A stretch of 64,000 nucleotides of DNA from Meishania litoralis (GTDB taxonomy: Bacteria; Bacteroidota; Bacteroidia; Flavobacteriales; Flavobacteriaceae), in assembly GCF_042611095.1 (NCBI RefSeq), contig NZ_JBHFPV010000002.1:868001-932000 (forward strand), written 5' to 3'. The position numbers and the translations under genes are program-made. Below, piece by piece: positions 32,841 through 42,151 of the stretch. The notes beneath the pieces are model-generated. The model saw only the letters and a program-made list of their open reading frames with translations, did not search any database and was not told where the DNA came from. The stretch's first letter is position 1, and each line of letters begins with the position of its first letter.

Positions 32841-34619
32841 ATGCGGCCAGGTTTAACGATACTTTCCCTTTTTGTGGGGCTGTTCTTTGCTTGCAAAGAA
32901 CACACGCAAAAACCCATACCTGCACAGGTTAAGCCAAACATCGTTCTGATCATGGCAGATGATCAGGGTTGGGGCGATCTGGGCGTTAATGGAAATACCA
33001 ACCTCAGCACCCCGAACATCGATGCATTGGCGAAAAATGGGGCGACTTTTGAAAACTTTTATGTGCAACCGGTATGTTCGCCCACACGCGCCGAATTGCT
33101 CACAGGGCGCTATGCAAGGCGTTTAGGGGTATATCGCACTTCAGTCGGTGGTGAACGCATGAACCTGAATGAAACGACCATTGCCGAACTTTTGAAACAG
33201 GCCGGATATGAAACCGCCGCCTATGGCAAATGGCACAACGGCATGCAACCACCGTACCACCCGAATTCTAGGGGTTTTGATGACTATTATGGGTTCGCAT
33301 CCGGTCATTGGGGCAATTATTTCAGTCCGATGTTGGAGCATAATGGTAGAATCGTCAAAGGCAAGGGGTTTTTGGTTGACGACCTGACCGACCATGGTAT
33401 CGATTTTATGGAAAAGAATCGGGATAATCCTTTTTTTCTGTATTTACCACTCAACACACCCCATAGTCCGATGCAGGTTCCCGATGCTTACTGGGAAAAC
33501 TTCAGGGACAAAAATTTGGCGATGAAATATCTTGGAGACGAGGAAGAAAACGAGAATTTTACACGAGCGGCATTGGCCATGGTCGAAAACATCGATCACA
33601 ATGTGGGAAGGATCATGAACAAGTTGAGGCAACTGCAATTGGAAGAAAGCACAATTATCATTTATCTTTCAGACAATGGACCCAACGGTTGGCGCTGGAA
33701 CGGAGGTATGCGTGGCAGAAAAGGGTCTACGGACGAAGGTGGAGTGCGCACCCCATTTTTCATTCAATGGAAGGATTCTATCCCCGCCGGCAAAAAAATA
33801 AAACAGATAGGAAGCGCCTTGGACCTGTTGCCCACCCTATCGAATCTCGTGGGTATCGTTCCGAAAACGCAAAAACCGCTGGACGGAAGGAACCTTGCAC
33901 CCTTGATTTTTGACGAAAACCCGGAATGGACAGATAGGATACTTTTCAATCATTGGAACGGTAAGACAAGTCTGCGCACGCAACAGTACCGTTTAGATGC
34001 AGAAGACCGGCTTTACGATATGGTCGATGATCATGGGCAGGCCAAAGACGTGGCACAAGAATTTCCACAACTGACCGATTCTTTGAAGAAGGTCAAAGAA
34101 CATTGGCTTGCCGAAATCATTGCCTTTACCCGTGAAACGGATGATAGGCCCATAACCTTGGGGCATCCCGATTTTGTATATACGCAGATTCCCGCGCGTG
34201 ATGGCATTCCTCATGGCAATATAGAACGTAGCAGTATTCACCCGAACAATACTTTTTTTACGAACTGGAAAAGTGTAAACGATTCCATTACCTGGGATGT
34301 CGAAGTGTTGGCCGACGGGAAATTCGAAGTGGAACTCCATTACACGCTAAAATCAAAAGATGCCGGGGTTACCCTTCAATTATCGCATGGTGAGCGTACC
34401 TTGATTTCCGTGGTGACAGAGGCCCACGACCCACCGTTAACCGGAATGGAAAATGATCGCGATCCGCGTATCGAATCGTATGTCAAAGCATTCAAACCGC
34501 ATATTTTGGGAAAAATCGAGCTTCGAAAAGGGAGAAATCAACTTACCCTAGAAACCCTGAAAATGGACGGGGACGAAGGAATCGACATGCGGTTGTTGAT
34601 GTTCAAGAGAATTGAGTGA
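32841..34619 (+). CDS. Family S1 sulfatase (arylsulfatase A-like), secreted lipoprotein
   Basis: 592 residues from the ATG at 32841 (MRPGLTILSLF..., lipobox FACK); a TTG nine codons upstream is less likely. Sulfatase motifs: NIVLIMADDQGWGDLG (metal-binding Asp pair), VCSPTRAELLTGRY (Cys to formylglycine, Cys near 76), KWHNG and LSDNGPNG. A C-terminal domain (about 465-590) follows the catalytic part. It removes sulfate esters from algal or host polysaccharides. The modifying enzyme (FGE or anSME) is not in the window. It converges on the next sulfatase with one base between stops. Confidence 0.9.
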   Translation: MRPGLTILSLFVGLFFACKEHTQKPIPAQVKPNIVLIMADDQGWGDLGVNGNTNLSTPNIDALAKNGATFENFYVQPVCSPTRAELLTGRYARRLGVYRTSVGGERMNLNETTIAELLKQAGYETAAYGKWHNGMQPPYHPNSRGFDDYYGFASGHWGNYFSPMLEHNGRIVKGKGFLVDDLTDHGIDFMEKNRDNPFFLYLPLNTPHSPMQVPDAYWENFRDKNLAMKYLGDEEENENFTRAALAMVENIDHNVGRIMNKLRQLQLEESTIIIYLSDNGPNGWRWNGGMRGRKGSTDEGGVRTPFFIQWKDSIPAGKKIKQIGSALDLLPTLSNLVGIVPKTQKPLDGRNLAPLIFDENPEWTDRILFNHWNGKTSLRTQQYRLDAEDRLYDMVDDHGQAKDVAQEFPQLTDSLKKVKEHWLAEIIAFTRETDDRPITLGHPDFVYTQIPARDGIPHGNIERSSIHPNNTFFTNWKSVNDSITWDVEVLADGKFEVELHYTLKSKDAGVTLQLSHGERTLISVVTEAHDPPLTGMENDRDPRIESYVKAFKPHILGKIELRKGRNQLTLETLKMDGDEGIDMRLLMFKRIE

Positions 34620-34620
34620 C

Positions 34621-36261
34621 TCAATTTTGCGTATAAATCAGCTTTTCACTATCGGCATACCCGATCCGTTCGGCCTTGGCCTCAAAAGAAATATCTTTCG
34701 GCAAAGGTTTTGAATAAACGTTCCAAATAGAATCCTGGGGCTGTTTCCAAACAATGGTAGCATCCGGTTTTTTTGAAATTAGACGAATACCATCTTCTTT
34801 ATCTTCCACTTCCAACGGTGATAGTTTTGGTTGTTCTCCATTTGGCAGCCATTTGGCTAACAAGTCCCTCTCAGCATATTGCCCCAAATCGTTGGTTTCT
34901 TTGATCCAATCTTCTAAGGTTCTGCGATAGTGCAGCAGCGTATCTTTGAACTCGGGGGCATCGGCCAGGTTGTTCAACTCATAAGGGTCGTTGCGCAAAT
35001 CGTACAATTCTTCGACAGGTTTGGGGGCTTTTAACCAAATCGATTGTTCATCATTCAACTTTCCGGCGGCGTACAACCTTCGCAGTTCACGCATCATGGG
35101 CATTTGCTCCCGATAAGAATTGGGTATGGCATGCGGCAATTCGGTGTTATAGCTTTTGATGTATTTAAAACGTTCGGATCGTACGGCACGTACCCGATCG
35201 TAGAATTCATCAAAACGGTCGGAGGAATGAAACGTGTACTCAGGTTTTTTATCCGCTTCATATATTCCGAACTGTGCCGCCCCTTGAATCACTTTTGGCG
35301 GTTCGATACCTGCCAAAGAAAGTACGGTAGGCGCATAGTCGATAAAACTGATCAGGCGGTCATCGATACCCCCGGCGTTTTCGTTGTCGGGAAACTTAAC
35401 GATCAAAGGCACTTTAACCCCGCTATCGGTTAATGACCTTTTATGTCGTGGGAAAGGGCCGCCGTGGTCGCCATAGAAAAAGATGATACTGTTTTTGTAA
35501 AGTCCGTCTTCTTTTAGATCCGCGATAACTTCCCCGATCTGGTCGTCTAACCGTTTCAAATTGCTATAATTGACCGCAATATCGTGCCGAATGGTATCAG
35601 TATCGGGAAAATAGGGAGGAACCGGCACATCTTTGGGGTCGACAAAAAGGGAATCCTTCCCCCTACTCCAAATTTGTGATTCGTGGCTTACACCAAAGTT
35701 AAAGACCGTAAAAAAAGGTTGTCCTCCTTTTCTTTTTCGCCAATGCCTTTGTTTACCGCTTTCATCCCAAGCGGCATCCGTTTTTTCGAAATTGTAATCT
35801 TCCTTTGGACCATTGGCCGTGTAATATCCATTTTTTCTCAAATATTCGGTGAACATCCGTACCCCGTTCGGAACTATCGGCGAGTAACTTGGTAGGCTAT
35901 CTAGCAAAGGTTCGTTCACCTCGCGCGATGGTGTGTACGTTCTCATATTATGGGTTCCCAAGGTCGTTGGATACATTCCCGTAATGAGGGCGCTTCGGGC
36001 CGGAGCGCAAACCGGTACGGGCGATACGGCATTGGTGAAGGTGACACCATCACTCGCCAAAGCTTCGAGGTTCGGAAGTGAAATAGTGCTATCGCCATAC
36101 ATCGGAAAAAAGTCAGGGGACTGGTCTTCGGCCACCAACCAGATAATATTCGGTCGTGATAGTTCGCTTTCATTCAAGTTTTCGTTCTGCTTTTTATCGG
36201 CGCATGAGATATATAGGAGGAAGAGCGCCCCCAAAAGATTGGCAAGTTTCGGTTTGTACAT
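34621..36261 (-). CDS. Family S1 sulfatase (sulfamidase-like), lipoprotein
   Basis: 546 residues with lipobox LLYISC. Motifs NIIWLVAEDQSPDFFP (metal ligands), VPVCAPARSALITGMYPT (formylglycine Cys near 91), FYGDHGGPFPRHKR, YTPSREVNE. The AEDQSPD and YTPS features resemble sulfamidase and alginate/heparan-type S1 groups. Exported to the surface, probably with the opposite-strand sulfatase in the same glycan pathway. Confidence 0.88.
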   Translation of the reverse strand: MYKPKLANLLGALFLLYISCADKKQNENLNESELSRPNIIWLVAEDQSPDFFPMYGDSTISLPNLEALASDGVTFTNAVSPVPVCAPARSALITGMYPTTLGTHNMRTYTPSREVNEPLLDSLPSYSPIVPNGVRMFTEYLRKNGYYTANGPKEDYNFEKTDAAWDESGKQRHWRKRKGGQPFFTVFNFGVSHESQIWSRGKDSLFVDPKDVPVPPYFPDTDTIRHDIAVNYSNLKRLDDQIGEVIADLKEDGLYKNSIIFFYGDHGGPFPRHKRSLTDSGVKVPLIVKFPDNENAGGIDDRLISFIDYAPTVLSLAGIEPPKVIQGAAQFGIYEADKKPEYTFHSSDRFDEFYDRVRAVRSERFKYIKSYNTELPHAIPNSYREQMPMMRELRRLYAAGKLNDEQSIWLKAPKPVEELYDLRNDPYELNNLADAPEFKDTLLHYRRTLEDWIKETNDLGQYAERDLLAKWLPNGEQPKLSPLEVEDKEDGIRLISKKPDATIVWKQPQDSIWNVYSKPLPKDISFEAKAERIGYADSEKLIYTQN

Positions 36262-36312
36262 AATGATGTTTTGAAATTGAGAACCCCTTAAAGATAAGGT
36301 ATTAAACCAAAA

Positions 36313-36339
36313 AACCTCCCTTCAGAAAAAAGGGAGGTT
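36313..36339 (-). terminator. Rho-independent terminator of the GMC/TIM-barrel operon
   Basis: Stem AACCTCCCTT / AAGGGAGGTT with 7-nt loop, followed by Ts on the minus strand, 21 bp after the TIM-barrel stop codon. Confidence 0.8.
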
Positions 36340-36360
36340 CTCAACTAATTTGCTTCAAAA

Positions 36361-37185
36361 TTATTCCAGGCCTTCAAGAAAATTAAGGCTTTGAGGCACT
36401 TGTTCTACCACTCTAGAGCATTCATCTTCTATGAACATATATTCGACTACCCCTAGTTCTTGGGCCCTTTTTACGACCCCGGCGATATCTACCTGCCCTG
36501 TGCCCAACACTACATTGGTCTCAACATCTTCGTGACCGGTATCGTTACCTTTCACTCCCTTTTCCATATCCTTAAGATGTAATAAAACGAATTTATCGGG
36601 ATACTTGTTCAACAAAGCCAAGGGATCCTCACCTCCGTGCTGCACCCAATAAACATCCATTTCAAAGGCAAAATCCTTTGCATTTTTGGCCATATAGTCA
36701 AACAAAGTACCATCTTCATAAGGACGGAACTCGTAACCATGGGCATGATAGGCCAGTGTAAGGCCTGCTTCTTTCAATTTTTTCCCGGCCGTATTGAACA
36801 CTTCGGTCGCCTCCTTGGTCTTGGCAATATCGAAATTGTTCCCTTCATGGGAAATCCATGCACACATGACATATTTGGCACCGAAAGTTTTCGCATTTTC
36901 AATAATCTTATCGATATTTCCATCTTTCAGATCATCATATCCGGCACCGACACTGACTACGTCAAGGTTGTTTTTTTTGAGCAGGCCTTTGAACTCATCC
37001 ATCTCAAGTCCGTACGTTCCACCGCCTTCCAAATTGGTGATGCCCCAACTGTTGATCAATTGCAGCGTGCCGGGTACATCGGTCTTGAATTGATTGCGAA
37101 GGCTGTACAGTTGCAACCCTACTTCTTGGGCGTTCAACGACATTGCAAAAGCCGCAAGAATTATGACTACGGTAAATTTCTTCAT
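36361..37185 (-). CDS. Secreted sugar phosphate isomerase/epimerase-fold protein (TIM barrel)
   Basis: 274 residues with a signal peptide (1-19, SLNAQE) and an AP-endonuclease-2/xylose-isomerase-like barrel. Metal-site residues appear in NLEGGGTYG, LAYHAHGYEF, FEMDVYWVQHGG, VLLHLKDM and EYMFIEDECSR. Secreted members are found with GMC or Gfo/Idh dehydrogenases and act on keto-sugars (epimerases or 3-keto-glycoside lyases). It is the last gene of the operon, 6 bp after the subunit 3 gene. Confidence 0.85.
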   Translation of the reverse strand: MKKFTVVIILAAFAMSLNAQEVGLQLYSLRNQFKTDVPGTLQLINSWGITNLEGGGTYGLEMDEFKGLLKKNNLDVVSVGAGYDDLKDGNIDKIIENAKTFGAKYVMCAWISHEGNNFDIAKTKEATEVFNTAGKKLKEAGLTLAYHAHGYEFRPYEDGTLFDYMAKNAKDFAFEMDVYWVQHGGEDPLALLNKYPDKFVLLHLKDMEKGVKGNDTGHEDVETNVVLGTGQVDIAGVVKRAQELGVVEYMFIEDECSRVVEQVPQSLNFLEGLE

Positions 37186-37191
37186 TATGGC

Positions 37192-37908
37192 CTATGTTAA
37201 AAGGTTACCATCTTCATCCCATTCGGCAATGACACCTCGCTTGCTCTGGTCGACACATTTTGCGATCCATTCGGGATCGTAGGCCACGCCGTGCTGATCT
37301 AACACATCTTGGGGTACCCCATCCCAGACATTGGGCATATTTCCCTTATACCCGAGGTCGGCTATACCGACTTTAGAGGTATAATAGCCTGTCATCGTCA
37401 GGCCCCGCATCATATAGAAAAATTGTATTTCCAAGGGTTGGTCGTCCAAGGGCACTTCGATATCGTGGTAGCAAATTTGATCACAGATCTGTTTTTGCTG
37501 TTCCAAGGTCGCCGATTTGAAATCGGTTCCGAACTCGGTATTGCTCTTATGGTCCAACCACATGAGACCTCCCAATAGGGTGGTTTGCATTTCCGGAATG
37601 TCTTTTCCCATAAATTCAATGAACTCGGGAACATCAGCTTCCAAAGGTCCGCCATGTGGTTCTTTAGGAGGAAGTATGACCGTACTCAAGACCCCGATGG
37701 TCTCCATTTCGTGTTCGTTGAACAATCGCTCGGCATTTAGTTTTTCGATCCGCTCAAGTTCCTTGGGCGTTCGACCAAAATACTTTTCATCGGATGCGGC
37801 GACCGCTTCTTCAACATTGGCATCGCCTTCGGTCTTGCAACCATGAAACGCCAAGGCCGAGGCCCCTGCACCAAGGATTATGGTCTGTATGCTTTTTCTT
37901 CTATCCAT
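37192..37908 (-). CDS. Gluconate 2-dehydrogenase subunit 3 family protein
   Basis: 238 residues with a Tat-like N-terminus (MDRRKSIQTIILGAGASA) followed by a lipobox-like FHGCK. The body matches the small subunit of periplasmic FAD-dependent sugar dehydrogenases (gluconate 2-dehydrogenase subunit 3), which chaperones and exports the catalytic subunit by the Tat route. It lies 6 bp after the GMC gene, its obvious partner. Confidence 0.87.
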   Translation of the reverse strand: MDRRKSIQTIILGAGASALAFHGCKTEGDANVEEAVAASDEKYFGRTPKELERIEKLNAERLFNEHEMETIGVLSTVILPPKEPHGGPLEADVPEFIEFMGKDIPEMQTTLLGGLMWLDHKSNTEFGTDFKSATLEQQKQICDQICYHDIEVPLDDQPLEIQFFYMMRGLTMTGYYTSKVGIADLGYKGNMPNVWDGVPQDVLDQHGVAYDPEWIAKCVDQSKRGVIAEWDEDGNLLT

Positions 37909-37914
37909 CTTCTT

Positions 37915-39636
37915 CTAAATATTTTGTTTTTTCAGTTGTTCGATGATATAATCACTGGCCCTCCATGAAAGCGCCAAAATTGTCAAGGTACAGTTTTTAT
38001 CGGCCTGCGAAGTAAAAGGACCTGCATCGGTGATAAAGACATTGTCGACATCGTGCAGTTGCTGAAATTCGTTCGTAACCGATGTTTTCGGATCTTTGCC
38101 CATTCGGGTCGTGCCCACCTCATGGATAATCTGACCAGGGGCCAACAGTCCATAGTCTTTGTCCTTGCCAGGTTTTTCCCCCAAAGGCTCGCCACCCATA
38201 TTGTGTATCAGTTCTTCAAATGTGTCCTGCATATGTTTGGCCTGCTTAATCTCGAGGTCGGAATGTTTGTAGTTGAACTTAAGCACCGGAATGCCGAATT
38301 GATCGACCGTAGTGGGGTCGATCTCGCAATAATTTTCCTTTCTTGCGACACTTTCTCCCCTACCGCCAAAACCAATGACAGAACCATAGTACTTTTTGAC
38401 ATCGTCACGCAATTGGTCGCCATAGCCGCCGACCTTCAAACCGAAGAATTTATTGAAGTCGTTCGGATTCCATGCAAAGCCGTAATTAGGGTTGCTCATT
38501 CCGCCCCAAACCTCGATGTGATATCCTCGGGGAAAATCCAATTTTGAATGATCTCCCCACCATGGCGAATAGACGTGCATACCGCCTACCCCATCTTCAT
38601 TGTAGGAAACTTTTCTATTCATCAACCCGGGAATGAATCCTGCGGCACTGGCACCGGTAGAATCGTGCAAATAATGACCTACGAGGTCGCTGCTATTGCC
38701 CAATCCGTTGGGGTGCTGTTTGCTCTTCGAGTTCAATAGAATTCTAGCGGTACTGCAGGCCGAGGCGGCCAGAACTACGACCTTGCCCCTTAATTTGTAT
38801 TCCCTTCTATCTTCTTTATTGATATAGGATACCCCGGTTGCTTTTCCTTCGTCGTTGGTCGTTACCTCCCGTACCATGCAATTGACAAACAATTTGACCT
38901 TGCCTCCATTTTTTTGGGCAGGAAATATCAGGCAGCTACCCGCGGAGAAATCGGCATAAACGGAACATGAACGGCCACATTGTCCACAATAAAAACAGAC
39001 ACCTCTATCTTCGTTTATCTTTTTGGTCAACATGGAAAGCCGACCGGGAATTACCGGAATTCCACTTTTTTTGGCCCCGTTGATATAAAAAAGTTCATGT
39101 AATCTAGGCTTTGGTGGAGGAAGAAAAAATCCGTCAGGATCGTTGGGCAACCCTTCCTTTGAACCAAAAACCCCGATCAATTTTTCGGTCTTATCATAGT
39201 AGGGTTTGACATCGTCATACCCTATCGGCCAATCTTCTCCGTAACCATCATGTGATTTTCCCTTGAAGTCTTTCGGACCGAACCGAAGTGAGATACGCCC
39301 CCAATGGTTGGTTCTTCCACCCAACATCCTTGCACGCCACCACTTGAATTCAGTGCCTTCTTCATGGGTATAAGGCTCTCCTTCGACCTCCCAGTCGCCC
39401 CAGGACATATCCCATTCTCCAAATGCACGATCCGTTCCGGCACCTCTTCTCGGCGAATCATAGGCCCATTTAAGTTGTGTCATGGTCTTGGGGTCTTTGG
39501 GGTCAAAAAATGGGCCCGCCTCAACAACGGCCACATTAAGCCCGGCATCCGCGAGTTGCTTGGTGGCCATGCCCCCACCCGCACCCGAGCCTACAATAAT
39601 TACATCATATACCTCAGAGCTTTCTTTTATTTGCAT
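37915..39636 (-). CDS. GMC family oxidoreductase (periplasmic sugar dehydrogenase)
   Basis: 573 residues. FAD motif DVIIVGSGAGGGMATKQLADAG near 10-31; GMC signatures later; active-site His in the C-terminal QADKNCTLTILALSW area. A Cys-rich insert CFYCGQCGRSC (about 214-224) is characteristic of the gluconate/sorbitol dehydrogenase branch and may bind a metal or Fe-S cluster. No own Tat signal; it is probably exported with subunit 3. It would oxidise a sugar or glycoside hydroxyl to a ketone for the TIM-barrel protein. Confidence 0.9.
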   Translation of the reverse strand: MQIKESSEVYDVIIVGSGAGGGMATKQLADAGLNVAVVEAGPFFDPKDPKTMTQLKWAYDSPRRGAGTDRAFGEWDMSWGDWEVEGEPYTHEEGTEFKWWRARMLGGRTNHWGRISLRFGPKDFKGKSHDGYGEDWPIGYDDVKPYYDKTEKLIGVFGSKEGLPNDPDGFFLPPPKPRLHELFYINGAKKSGIPVIPGRLSMLTKKINEDRGVCFYCGQCGRSCSVYADFSAGSCLIFPAQKNGGKVKLFVNCMVREVTTNDEGKATGVSYINKEDRREYKLRGKVVVLAASACSTARILLNSKSKQHPNGLGNSSDLVGHYLHDSTGASAAGFIPGLMNRKVSYNEDGVGGMHVYSPWWGDHSKLDFPRGYHIEVWGGMSNPNYGFAWNPNDFNKFFGLKVGGYGDQLRDDVKKYYGSVIGFGGRGESVARKENYCEIDPTTVDQFGIPVLKFNYKHSDLEIKQAKHMQDTFEELIHNMGGEPLGEKPGKDKDYGLLAPGQIIHEVGTTRMGKDPKTSVTNEFQQLHDVDNVFITDAGPFTSQADKNCTLTILALSWRASDYIIEQLKKQNI

Positions 39637-39895
39637 AGTTTGATTTTTGTTATTTGCAACAATTTAAAAAATAATTAAGGAGTATTCCTATTTTTTTATC
39701 CGAATAACACAAAAGCGGTCAAAGATGACATAAAACCGTCGGTCAACGACAATCAATATTTATGCGAGCGATGTTACATTTTAGGGTACTCGCTTGACCC
39801 CGGAAAAACGTCGGTTGGTTTGACCAAATCGATAAAATTCAATCTCAGTGACCCTTAATTATACAGGCCGATTTCAGTTGGGGAAATCGAATTCG

Positions 39896-42007
39896 CTAAA
39901 AGTTTGCCATTTGATCGATAGCTTCGGCAACCGTTTTCACGGGAAGTTTACACGTACTGTTTTGACATACGTAAATAAAAGTGCTTTCTTCATCAAAACG
40001 ATCTTTGAACAGCGGAAGATTACTAGGTTCGGCACTACCCACTACGATTGCATTCGGAATATAATTCTCATTAAATGCAGTTACCAGTGATAAGGCCTGA
40101 TCACCGACCACGGCAACCTCAAAGTACGGATGGGTGAAGGCCATTGATAACTGGCCCCATTTCGCAAAACCGGCCAAATCGGTTTGCATGACTCCGGCCA
40201 TATTGGCCAACATGACCTCCGAGCCTTCAATCAGTTCTAAATCATAACCGATATGCCCGAGTTTTAGCAGATTACCTGCCATTATCGCGTTCGGGGAGGG
40301 CAACACGCCGTCATTTGTCTTTATTATTCTTGAAATCAACTCGTGACCTTTGTTAAAATGGAACATTTTTGAAGCTTGGTCAAAAAAATCTTTTTGGGCC
40401 GTTTCTTGCAGTTCATAAGCGAAATCGAGGTATACTTCCTCAAGGGTAACACCATATAGACTGAGCGCTGCGTCAATAACGAAGGCATAGTCTTCCACAA
40501 AGCCAGTATTGCGCTTGCTTCCCTTTTTGAACGCATGCACCAATTCTTTTTCTTGGTAGTTGTTCTGCCTTAAATAGCCGAATATTTCTTTGGCCTTGTC
40601 AAGAAATTCGGTGTTCCCGAATGCCTTATGGGCATCGAGATAGCCATTGATCAACAGCGCGTTCCATGAGGTGATTATCTTGTCATCTATACTGGGCCGC
40701 ACCCTTGTCATCCGTTGATCCAAAAGTGATTTTTTCCACCGTGACCCTGCATTGGCCATATCACTTTCCGAAACATTGTTGCTTTTAGCGAAATCAACGT
40801 TCTCGACCTCTTTGTACAATACGTAGTTGTCGTTTTCCCAAACGGTCTCAGGGCGAATATTGTAGTATTCTGAAAACAGTCTGAAGTCGTCTTGCAATAT
40901 ATCTTTCAGTTCATCTGCTTTCCAAACGTAGAACTTTCCTTCTTCACCTTCGCTGTCGGCATCGATGGCTGCATAAAAGCCTCCTTCCCCATTGTACATT
41001 TCACGCTCAAGAAACTCAATGGTTTCCAAAACGACCTTATAGTAGTCCGGATCTTTGAAAACCTGATACGCCTTGGCATATAGACTCAACAACTGGGCGT
41101 TGTCATAAAGCATTTTTTCAAAATGAGGAACTTTCCATTGACCATCTGTGCTATACCTAAAGAACCCACCGCCAACATGATCATAGACGCCTCCTAGGGC
41201 GATCTTGTCCAACGTGTTTTTAACATGGGCCTTTGCCTGTTCATCGCCGGTCAAGAGTGCATAATCAAGTAAAAAAGTTAAATTTATGGGAAGCATGAAT
41301 TTTTCGGGCCCCTTATCTCCTCCCCATTCGAAGTCCCAGTTGGCCCTCCAAATATCCACTGCTTCCGCTAGTAGGTCAGGTGAGATTCCCTTGGTGTCGT
41401 TTTGTGGAGAAACAATATTTGCCTCTTGAACTCCCGTCGCAACCATGTCGGCATACTCATTGGCTTTTTCGGGGCTATCTTTATACAACTGATGAATCTT
41501 TGCAAGTACTTCGCTCCATTGTTTCTTCGTGTGATAGGTTCCTCCATATAAAGGCTTTCCATTGGGCAGGGCGATAATGTTCAGGGGCCAACCACTATTC
41601 TGGTCGATAAGCTGTACGAAGGTCTGGTAGATGTGGTCGATATCGGGTCGCTCTTCGCGATCAATTTTTATGCTTACGAAATTCTCGTTCATTAGGGCCG
41701 CCACTTCTTCATCTTCAAAAGTTTCTTCCTCCATTACATGGCACCAATGGCAAGATGAATAGCCGATACTGATCAGCAAAAGCTTATCTTCTTTTTTGGC
41801 GTCTTCCAAGGCTTCTTCACTCCAAGGCCTCCAGTCCACCGGATTGTGGGCGTGTTGCAACAAATAAGGGCTTGTTTCTGAAATGAGCGCATTGGTATAT
41901 TCGTGCTCGGTTGTTTTTTCTTCGACCTGACCTTTGCAGGCGATAAAAAAGACAAGCGCAAACAACCGTAAATGTCCCCAACATGGCTTATATAATTGAA
42001 TTTTCAT
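39896..42007 (-). CDS. DUF255 thioredoxin-fold/six-hairpin protein (SSP411/YyaL family), lipoprotein
   Basis: 703 residues, lipobox FFIACK. N-terminal thioredoxin-like DUF255 domain: YLLQHAHNPVDWRPW, SYSSCHWCHVMEEETFEDEE (CxxC near 90) and IKIDREERPDID; C-terminal glycosidase-like toroid (about 220-700). The family is conserved from bacteria to mammals (spermatogenesis-associated protein 20) without firm function; a redox or sugar-related role has been suggested. It stands alone on the minus strand. Confidence 0.88.
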   Translation of the reverse strand: MKIQLYKPCWGHLRLFALVFFIACKGQVEEKTTEHEYTNALISETSPYLLQHAHNPVDWRPWSEEALEDAKKEDKLLLISIGYSSCHWCHVMEEETFEDEEVAALMNENFVSIKIDREERPDIDHIYQTFVQLIDQNSGWPLNIIALPNGKPLYGGTYHTKKQWSEVLAKIHQLYKDSPEKANEYADMVATGVQEANIVSPQNDTKGISPDLLAEAVDIWRANWDFEWGGDKGPEKFMLPINLTFLLDYALLTGDEQAKAHVKNTLDKIALGGVYDHVGGGFFRYSTDGQWKVPHFEKMLYDNAQLLSLYAKAYQVFKDPDYYKVVLETIEFLEREMYNGEGGFYAAIDADSEGEEGKFYVWKADELKDILQDDFRLFSEYYNIRPETVWENDNYVLYKEVENVDFAKSNNVSESDMANAGSRWKKSLLDQRMTRVRPSIDDKIITSWNALLINGYLDAHKAFGNTEFLDKAKEIFGYLRQNNYQEKELVHAFKKGSKRNTGFVEDYAFVIDAALSLYGVTLEEVYLDFAYELQETAQKDFFDQASKMFHFNKGHELISRIIKTNDGVLPSPNAIMAGNLLKLGHIGYDLELIEGSEVMLANMAGVMQTDLAGFAKWGQLSMAFTHPYFEVAVVGDQALSLVTAFNENYIPNAIVVGSAEPSNLPLFKDRFDEESTFIYVCQNSTCKLPVKTVAEAIDQMANF

Positions 42008-42151
42008 GTCCTATCTTTAAATATCCGCTAAATTACCCATTAAAAAGGTACTATCAATCGAATTACAAAATCTATCTAAACTTTGGCCCGTTTTAATGAG
42101 TTTTCAATATCTTTAGAAGCATTCAATAAAAAAGAGGCAATAAACCGAACC

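Noticed and set aside
39637..39895. Operator search upstream of the GMC operon
   Set aside because: A GTTACATTTTAGG string was checked, but there is no palindrome partner or -7 box at the right distance.
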